DNA from: Wenzhouxiangella sediminis
Lineage (GTDB): Bacteria; Pseudomonadota; Gammaproteobacteria; Xanthomonadales; Wenzhouxiangellaceae
Assembly (NCBI RefSeq): GCF_003410055.1
Contig: NZ_QUZK01000035.1
Location: forward strand, 1-64,000
Length of the DNA: 64,000 nt
Direction of reading: 5' to 3'
Part shown: positions 59,820-64,000 of the stretch, piece by piece
Layout of the letters: each line of letters begins with the position of its first letter
How positions within the stretch are numbered: position 1 is the first letter of the stretch
Notes under the pieces: generated by a model
The model's input: only the letters and a program-made list of their open reading frames with translations
Database searches by the model: none
What the model was told of the DNA's origin: nothing
Translations under genes and position numbers: made by a program

Positions 59820-60171
59820 GCAGGGCGAGCAGCGGGCCGAGGACTTCCTGATCGATCGGGGCCTGAGACTCGTCGAGCGCAACTACCAGTGCCGCTCGGG
59901 CGAGATCGACCTGGTCATGCTCGACCCTAACCCGAGCGACACCGAGGTCCTGGCCTTCGTCGAGGTGCGCCTGCGCGGACCGGGCGCCCGCGTCGACAGC
60001 ATCGACAGCGTCGACGAGCGCAAACAACGAAAGCTGGCAACCGCCGCCCGCCATTTCCTGATGGCTCACCCGCAGTGGCAGGAACACGCCTGCCGTTTCG
60101 ACGTGGTCGGAATCGACGGCGAGGAGGGCCGTCTGCGCTGGATTCCGGGCGCCTTCGAGCTGCCCGGCTGA
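59797..60171 (+). CDS. yraN: UPF0102 protein YraN
   Basis: A 124-residue cytosolic protein with a nuclease-like core: GEQRAEDFLIDRGL, NYQCRSGEIDLVMLD and FVEVRLRGPG. The Glu-Asp-Glu arrangement resembles archaeal Holliday-junction resolvases, although activity is not demonstrated. The ATG overlaps lpoA, as in E. coli. Confidence 0.94.
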   Translation: MHRRHRGEQGEQRAEDFLIDRGLRLVERNYQCRSGEIDLVMLDPNPSDTEVLAFVEVRLRGPGARVDSIDSVDERKQRKLATAARHFLMAHPQWQEHACRFDVVGIDGEEGRLRWIPGAFELPG

Positions 60172-60187
60172 ATTCCTGCGACGGCCG

Positions 60188-60676
60188 TCAGCCGCCGAGG
60201 AAAGCCTGTGCGGCGAGCAGGCAGGCCAGGGAGACGCCGGCCGCCAGCAGGTCGTCGAGCATCACCCCCAGTCCGCCATGAATGCGCTTGTCGAACCAGC
60301 CGATGGGCCAGGGTTTGGCTGCGTCGAAAATCCGGAAGACGACGAAGGCCGCGAGCCACCACGCCCAGTGAGCGGGGATGCAAACCAGGATCAGCCACAG
60401 GCCGACGAACTCGTCGAAGACGATACCGCTGTGATCGTGCACGCCCAGGCGACGCCCCACCCGGCCGCAGATCCAGACGCCGAAGGCAAAGGCCGTCGCG
60501 ATGACGAGCAGCGCCGCGGGCATCGGAAGCAGCAGCAACGGCAGGGCCAGCGGCACCGCCGCCAGGCTTCCGGCGGTGCCCGGCGCAATGGGGGAAAGAC
60601 CGCTGCCGAAGCCGAAGGCCAGCAGGCCGTCGGCCGACTTCAGGGCGATTTCGCGGGTGCGGGCCCGATCAGTCAT
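60188..60676 (-). CDS. pgpA: Phosphatidylglycerophosphatase A
   Basis: A 162-residue inner-membrane lipid phosphatase in phosphatidylglycerol synthesis. FGSGLSPIAPGTAGSLAAV, FDEFVGLW and KPWPIGWFDKRIHGGLGVML then DDLLA are the PgpA motifs. It overlaps thiL by 8 nt. The longer frame upstream is inside thiL and is not coding. Confidence 0.96.
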   Translation of the reverse strand: MTDRARTREIALKSADGLLAFGFGSGLSPIAPGTAGSLAAVPLALPLLLLPMPAALLVIATAFAFGVWICGRVGRRLGVHDHSGIVFDEFVGLWLILVCIPAHWAWWLAAFVVFRIFDAAKPWPIGWFDKRIHGGLGVMLDDLLAAGVSLACLLAAQAFLGG

Positions 60677-61610
60677 CGTCGAAATGATCCCAACCGCGTC
60701 CGAGTCCGGCGGGCACCGCGCGCGTCGCGGACCGGCAGGCCACACCCTGCCCTTCGACGACCCGCCCGATGGCGGTCAGCGCCACGCCGCCGGCTTTCGA
60801 CAGCGCGTCGAGATCCGCGTCCGGCGGCAGGACGACCAGCAGTTCGTAGTCGCTGCCGCCACCGGTCTGCAGCCGCCAGCGCTCGACCGGATCGGCCACG
60901 GCTTCGAGCAGGGCCGCCGAGGCCGGCAGCGCATCGAGATCCAGCTCGGCACCCTGCCCGGGCGCGAGCAGGTGGGCCAGGTCGGCCAGCAAACCGTCGG
61001 AAAGATCGATCATGGCGCGCGCGCTGCTTCTCAGGGTCTCGCCGGCCTGCAGCCGGGCCCGCGGGCGACGAAGCCGATCGAGCAGCTCCGGGGATGCTGC
61101 TTCTCCCAGGCTCAGCGCCGCGGCCGCATCGCCGACGGTGCCGGTGACCGCGATGCGGTCCCCGGGACGCGCGCCGCAACGCGTCACCGCCTGGCCCGCG
61201 GGAACCTCGCCCACCAGGTGGACACCGATGTTGAGGGGACCGCGTGCCAGGTTACCGCCCACCAGGGTCATGCCGGCCGAGCCGGCGGCCGCCAGGAAGC
61301 CGTCGAGAAAAGCGTCGATCCAGGCTTCGTCGATGGCAGGCAGGGTCAGGGCAAGCAGCGCCCAGCGCGGGCTCGCGCCCATGGCGGCCAGATCGCTCAG
61401 GTTGGCCTGCGCGGCCAGCTGCCCGACATTGCTGCCCGGCCAGTCGGCCGTGAAATGACGATCGAGCACGATCGAATCGGTGGTGACGACCAGTTCACAG
61501 CCGGGCGTGGGGGCGAGTACGGCGGCGTCGTCGCCGATTCCGACCACCACGCCGCTGCCGGGCGCGGCGCGCGAGCGGATGCGTTCGATCAGCTCGAACT
61601 CACCCATCAC
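60669..61610 (-). CDS. thiL: Thiamine-monophosphate kinase
   Basis: ThiL phosphorylates thiamine monophosphate to the active diphosphate. The 313-residue protein has GIGDDAAVL, TTDSIVLDRHF, LSDLAAMGASPRWAL, IGVHLVGEVP and IDLSDGLLADLAHLL. Met 1 or Met 2 (61607) may be the true start. It overlaps nusB by 11 nt. Confidence 0.96.
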   Translation of the reverse strand: MMGEFELIERIRSRAAPGSGVVVGIGDDAAVLAPTPGCELVVTTDSIVLDRHFTADWPGSNVGQLAAQANLSDLAAMGASPRWALLALTLPAIDEAWIDAFLDGFLAAAGSAGMTLVGGNLARGPLNIGVHLVGEVPAGQAVTRCGARPGDRIAVTGTVGDAAAALSLGEAASPELLDRLRRPRARLQAGETLRSSARAMIDLSDGLLADLAHLLAPGQGAELDLDALPASAALLEAVADPVERWRLQTGGGSDYELLVVLPPDADLDALSKAGGVALTAIGRVVEGQGVACRSATRAVPAGLGRGWDHFDDD

Positions 61611-62061
61611 CGGGGTCGAGGTCGCGCTCGGCCTGGCGCGTCTCGCGAGCCAGGCGGTCGAGCACGCCGTTGACGAAGGTGTGCGCCTGCTCGGCGCCGA
61701 AGCGGTGAGCGAGCTCCACGGCCTCGTCGATGATCACCCGATAGGGCGTTTCGGGATGGTGGATCAGCTCACAGGCGCCCAGGCGAAGGATCACGCGCTC
61801 CATCTGGTCGAGACTGGCGTCGACCCGCGTTACGTGCGGCCGGAGCGCTTCGTCGAGCGCTTCACGATTGGCCACCACCTCGCGCACGAGAGTCTGGAAA
61901 TAGCTTTCGTCGACGCCCTCGAAGTTCTGCTCCTCGCGGAACTGGTCGATGATGGCGGCGGCCGAGTCGTCGTTGATCTGCCACTGGTAGAGCGCCTGGA
62001 GCGCGCGTCGGCGCGCCCGGCGACGGGGCTCGAAGGGGCTGACGGTCCGACGTCGGCTCAT
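61600..62061 (-). CDS. nusB: Transcription antitermination factor NusB
   Basis: A 153-residue helical protein, binding boxA with S10. RRRARRRALQALYQWQIN and ILRLGACELIHHPETPYRVIIDEAVELAHRF are NusB signatures. The start ATG 62061 overlaps ribH by 4 nt; the longer frame above lies within ribH. Confidence 0.95.
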   Translation of the reverse strand: MSRRRTVSPFEPRRRARRRALQALYQWQINDDSAAAIIDQFREEQNFEGVDESYFQTLVREVVANREALDEALRPHVTRVDASLDQMERVILRLGACELIHHPETPYRVIIDEAVELAHRFGAEQAHTFVNGVLDRLARETRQAERDLDPGDG

Positions 62062-62531
62062 GCCGTCACCCGACGCTTGAAATCGATCATGTCCAGCACG
62101 GCCATGGCCGCCTCGCGGCCCTTGTTCTTGCGCTCGGGATCGGCTCGCTCCATCGCCTGCTCGCCGTTCTCGGGCGTGAGCACGCCGAAGCCAACGGGCA
62201 CGCCCGTCTCGAGCATGGTCTGCTGCAGACCGCGGGCGCATTCGGCCGAAATGAAGTCGAAGTGGGCGGTCTCCCCGCGGACCACCGCGCCCAGCGCGAT
62301 GATGCCGTCGTAGCGGCCGGTGTCGGCCAGCTCCCGGGCCGCCAGGGTCAACTCCCAGGCACCGGGAACCGGATGCACATCGATATCGGCCTCACGCATG
62401 CCGGCGTCGAGCAGGGCCTGGCGGCAGCCCGCCAGCATGAGGTTGGTGACTTCGGGATTGAAACGGGCAACGAGCACGGCGATGCGGCTGCCCGGGCAGG
62501 CGGGATGCTGTTCGGTCATGGTGTCGCTCAA
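62058..62531 (-). CDS. ribH: 6,7-dimethyl-8-ribityllumazine synthase
   Basis: A 157-residue subunit of lumazine synthase, the penultimate step of riboflavin synthesis. VARFNPEVTNLMLAGCR, PGAWELTLAA, GAVVRGETAHFDFIS (catalytic His) and FGVLTPENGEQAMERA are diagnostic. It overlaps ribBA by 4 nt. Confidence 0.97.
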   Translation of the reverse strand: MSDTMTEQHPACPGSRIAVLVARFNPEVTNLMLAGCRQALLDAGMREADIDVHPVPGAWELTLAARELADTGRYDGIIALGAVVRGETAHFDFISAECARGLQQTMLETGVPVGFGVLTPENGEQAMERADPERKNKGREAAMAVLDMIDFKRRVTA

Positions 62532-63643
62532 CCCTCTCCTTCCGGAACGACGTAGTCGGTCACCTCGAGGCCGAAGCCGTCGAGGGCGTGCAGGCGCTTG
62601 GGCGCGCCGAATACCTGCATGCGGCGAATGCCCAGCTCGGCGATGATCTGTGCGGCAATGCCGTAGCTGCGAAGCTCGTTGGCCGCCTGGCTGCGTTCGC
62701 CGCCCTCGGGGCCGGTACCGCCGTTCTTCAGGCCGGCGAGCCGGTCGGCGTCGTCCTCATCATAGCCCAGCACGAGCGCCATGCCCTTGCCGCGGCGTGC
62801 GATGTCGGACAGGGCCGCATCCAGCGGCATGCCGAAACTCGGCTCGGTAATGCCCATGACGTCGCCGAGCAACTCCGGCACGTGGACGCGCACCGGGAAG
62901 GGTTCTTCCGGATCGATCTCCCCGCGGATCAGCGCCCAGTGGAGACGATGCGTGATGCGATCACGGAAGACCCGCAGCCGGAACTCGCCGTGCGCCGTGC
63001 CCACCGTCTGGGTGTGCACGCTCTCGACGTTCTGCTCGGTGCTCATGCGGTAGCGAATCAGGTCGGCGACGGTGCCCATCTTCAGCCCGTGGGTCCGGGC
63101 GAACTCCTCGAGCTCGGGCCGCCGGGCCATGGTGCCGTCCTCGTTGAGGATCTCGACGAGCACGCCGGCCGGCTCGAAACCCGCCAGCAGCGAAAGGTCC
63201 ATGCTCGCCTCGGTGTGCCCGGCGCGCGCCAGGACGCCGCCCGGCTGGGCCATCAGGGGAAACACGTGGCCGGGCTGGGTCAGGCTGTCGGGACCGGCGT
63301 CGGGCGCCACTGCCGTACGGATGGTATGCGCACGGTCGTAGGCCGAAATGCCGGTGGTCACACCCGTGGCCGCCTCGATCGAGACGGTGAAGTTGGTCTG
63401 GTGGTGGCGATCGGTGTCGCGCACCATCAATTGCAGGCCCAGCTGCCGGCAGCGCTCGCGCGTGAGCGACAGGCAGATCAGGCCCCGACCGTAGCGCGCC
63501 ATGAAATTGATGTCCTCGGGCCGCACCAGCGGGGCGGCCATGATCAGGTCGCCTTCGTTCTCACGGTCCTCGTCGTCGAGCATGACCACCATGCGGCCCT
63601 GACCGATGTCCTCGAGGATGGATTCGATCGAATCAAAACTCAT
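62528..63643 (-). CDS. ribB: DHBP synthase with degenerate GTP-cyclohydrolase II domain (RibBX type)
   Basis: A 371-residue protein. The N-terminal DHBP synthase domain is intact: [16 protein letters not shown] and [20 protein letters not shown]. The C-terminal GTP cyclohydrolase II-like domain lacks the three zinc cysteines; at that place the sequence reads [21 protein letters not shown] separate active RibA is therefore expected elsewhere in the genome. It overlaps ribE by 4 nt. Confidence 0.95.
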   Translation of the reverse strand: MSFDSIESILEDIGQGRMVVMLDDEDRENEGDLIMAAPLVRPEDINFMARYGRGLICLSLTRERCRQLGLQLMVRDTDRHHQTNFTVSIEAATGVTTGISAYDRAHTIRTAVAPDAGPDSLTQPGHVFPLMAQPGGVLARAGHTEASMDLSLLAGFEPAGVLVEILNEDGTMARRPELEEFARTHGLKMGTVADLIRYRMSTEQNVESVHTQTVGTAHGEFRLRVFRDRITHRLHWALIRGEIDPEEPFPVRVHVPELLGDVMGITEPSFGMPLDAALSDIARRGKGMALVLGYDEDDADRLAGLKNGGTGPEGGERSQAANELRSYGIAAQIIAELGIRRMQVFGAPKRLHALDGFGLEVTDYVVPEGEG

Positions 63644-64000
63644 GTTTGAACTCCTGTAAGCCGTTCCAGGTAGCGCGCCAGGAGATCGACCTCCAGGTTG
63701 ACGCGGTCTCCGGCTTCGAGTTGCCCCAGCGTGGTGACGGCCAGGGTGTGTGGAATCAGGTTGACCTCGAACTCGCGCGCTTCAACGGCATTGACGGTCA
63801 GGCTCACCCCGTCGAGCGTGACCGAACCCTTCTCGGCGACAAAGCGCGCCAGCTCGGGCGGGACACGAAAGCGGAATATCCGGCTCTCGCCGGCCGGCCG
63901 CACCGACATCACTTCGGCAAGGCCGTCGACGTGTCCGCTGACAAGATGCCCACCGAGGCGGTCGCCCACCGCCAGGGCCGGCTCGAGGTTGACCGGGTTG
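63640..64000 (-). CDS. ribE: Riboflavin synthase alpha subunit, partial (5' end outside window)
   Basis: The last 119 codons of the gene run off the window edge. NPVNLEPALAVGDRLGGHLV and GHVDGLAEV are a lumazine-binding repeat; a second repeat segment includes KGSVTLDGVSLTVN. Start codon not in view. It is followed by ribBA with overlapping start and stop codons. Confidence 0.95.
   Translation of the reverse strand, partial: NPVNLEPALAVGDRLGGHLVSGHVDGLAEVMSVRPAGESRIFRFRVPPELARFVAEKGSVTLDGVSLTVNAVEAREFEVNLIPHTLAVTTLGQLEAGDRVNLEVDLLARYLERLTGVQT

Overview
The window is a gene-dense, GC-rich chromosomal segment of a Gram-negative gammaproteobacterium. The evidence is the set of conserved operons: amiC-mutL-miaA-hfq-hflX-hflK-hflC-DUF2065-purA; rpsP-rimM-trmD-rplS next to ffh and a divergent ypjD-yfjD pair; rpoE-rseA-rseB-rseC-mucD-lepA-lepB-DUF4845-rnc-era-recO-pdxJ; and ribE-ribBA-ribH-nusB-thiL-pgpA. 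Together with HtpG, an NavAb-like sodium channel, a bactofilin/LytM pair, a copper-type TonB receptor and secreted proteases, the style suggests an aquatic relative of Xanthomonadales or Wenzhouxiangellaceae. That placement is inference and was not tested. I recognise no rRNA, tRNA, prophage, insertion sequence or CRISPR array.

Layout. 1-11.3 kb: serS, purA, the hfl genes, hfq, miaA, mutL and amiC, all on the minus strand. 11.5-14.4 kb: an Rrf2/NsrR-type regulator divergent from an AidB-like acyl-CoA dehydrogenase, then a SlyD-type FKBP and a clean terminator. 14.4-20.9 kb: a P-type ATPase, an MFS transporter, a copper-type TonB receptor and a small Cys/His-containing protein. 21.1-26.1 kb: Hsp15, a voltage-gated sodium channel, HtpG and an M49-like lipoprotein peptidase. 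26.3-27.6 kb: a LytM peptidase overlapping a bactofilin gene. 27.6-33.4 kb: the rpsP operon, ffh, ypjD and yfjD. 33.6-36.4 kb: an AsmA/YdbH-like protein and an orphan REC-HPt phosphorelay protein. 36.4-46.7 kb: the pdxJ to rpoE cluster, with a plausible sigma-E-type promoter before rpoE. 46.8-54.5 kb: an ALDH7 dehydrogenase, pyrD, murB, a secreted c-type cytochrome-like protein, a beta-lactamase-fold serine hydrolase and two membrane/periplasmic DUF proteins. 54.6-60.2 kb: rpoH, a prolyl oligopeptidase, an LpoA-like lipoprotein and yraN. 60.2-64.0 kb: pgpA, thiL, nusB, ribH, ribBA and the 3' part of ribE.

The most unusual signal is not a gene. Six intergenic gaps carry arrays of a heptamer, GTTTCAG on one arm and its complement on the other. 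They often enclose a GGGTTCC array, and two or three copies share a core. At five gene ends the array starts at, or within about 11 bases after, a stop codon. In two genes (ffh and the CNNM transporter) the stop codon appears to be part of the repeat itself. I could not establish whether this repeat family is already described.

Functionally the region is mostly housekeeping: translation and RNA modification, envelope stress and protein quality control (rpoE/rse/mucD, rpoH, htpG, hflKC, lepA/lepB), cell-wall metabolism, riboflavin, thiamine and pyridoxine synthesis. Most start codons below were moved downstream from the longest open frame using family N-termini, signal peptides, ribosome-binding sites and neighbour overlap. 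The exception is hflX, which has to be extended upstream.
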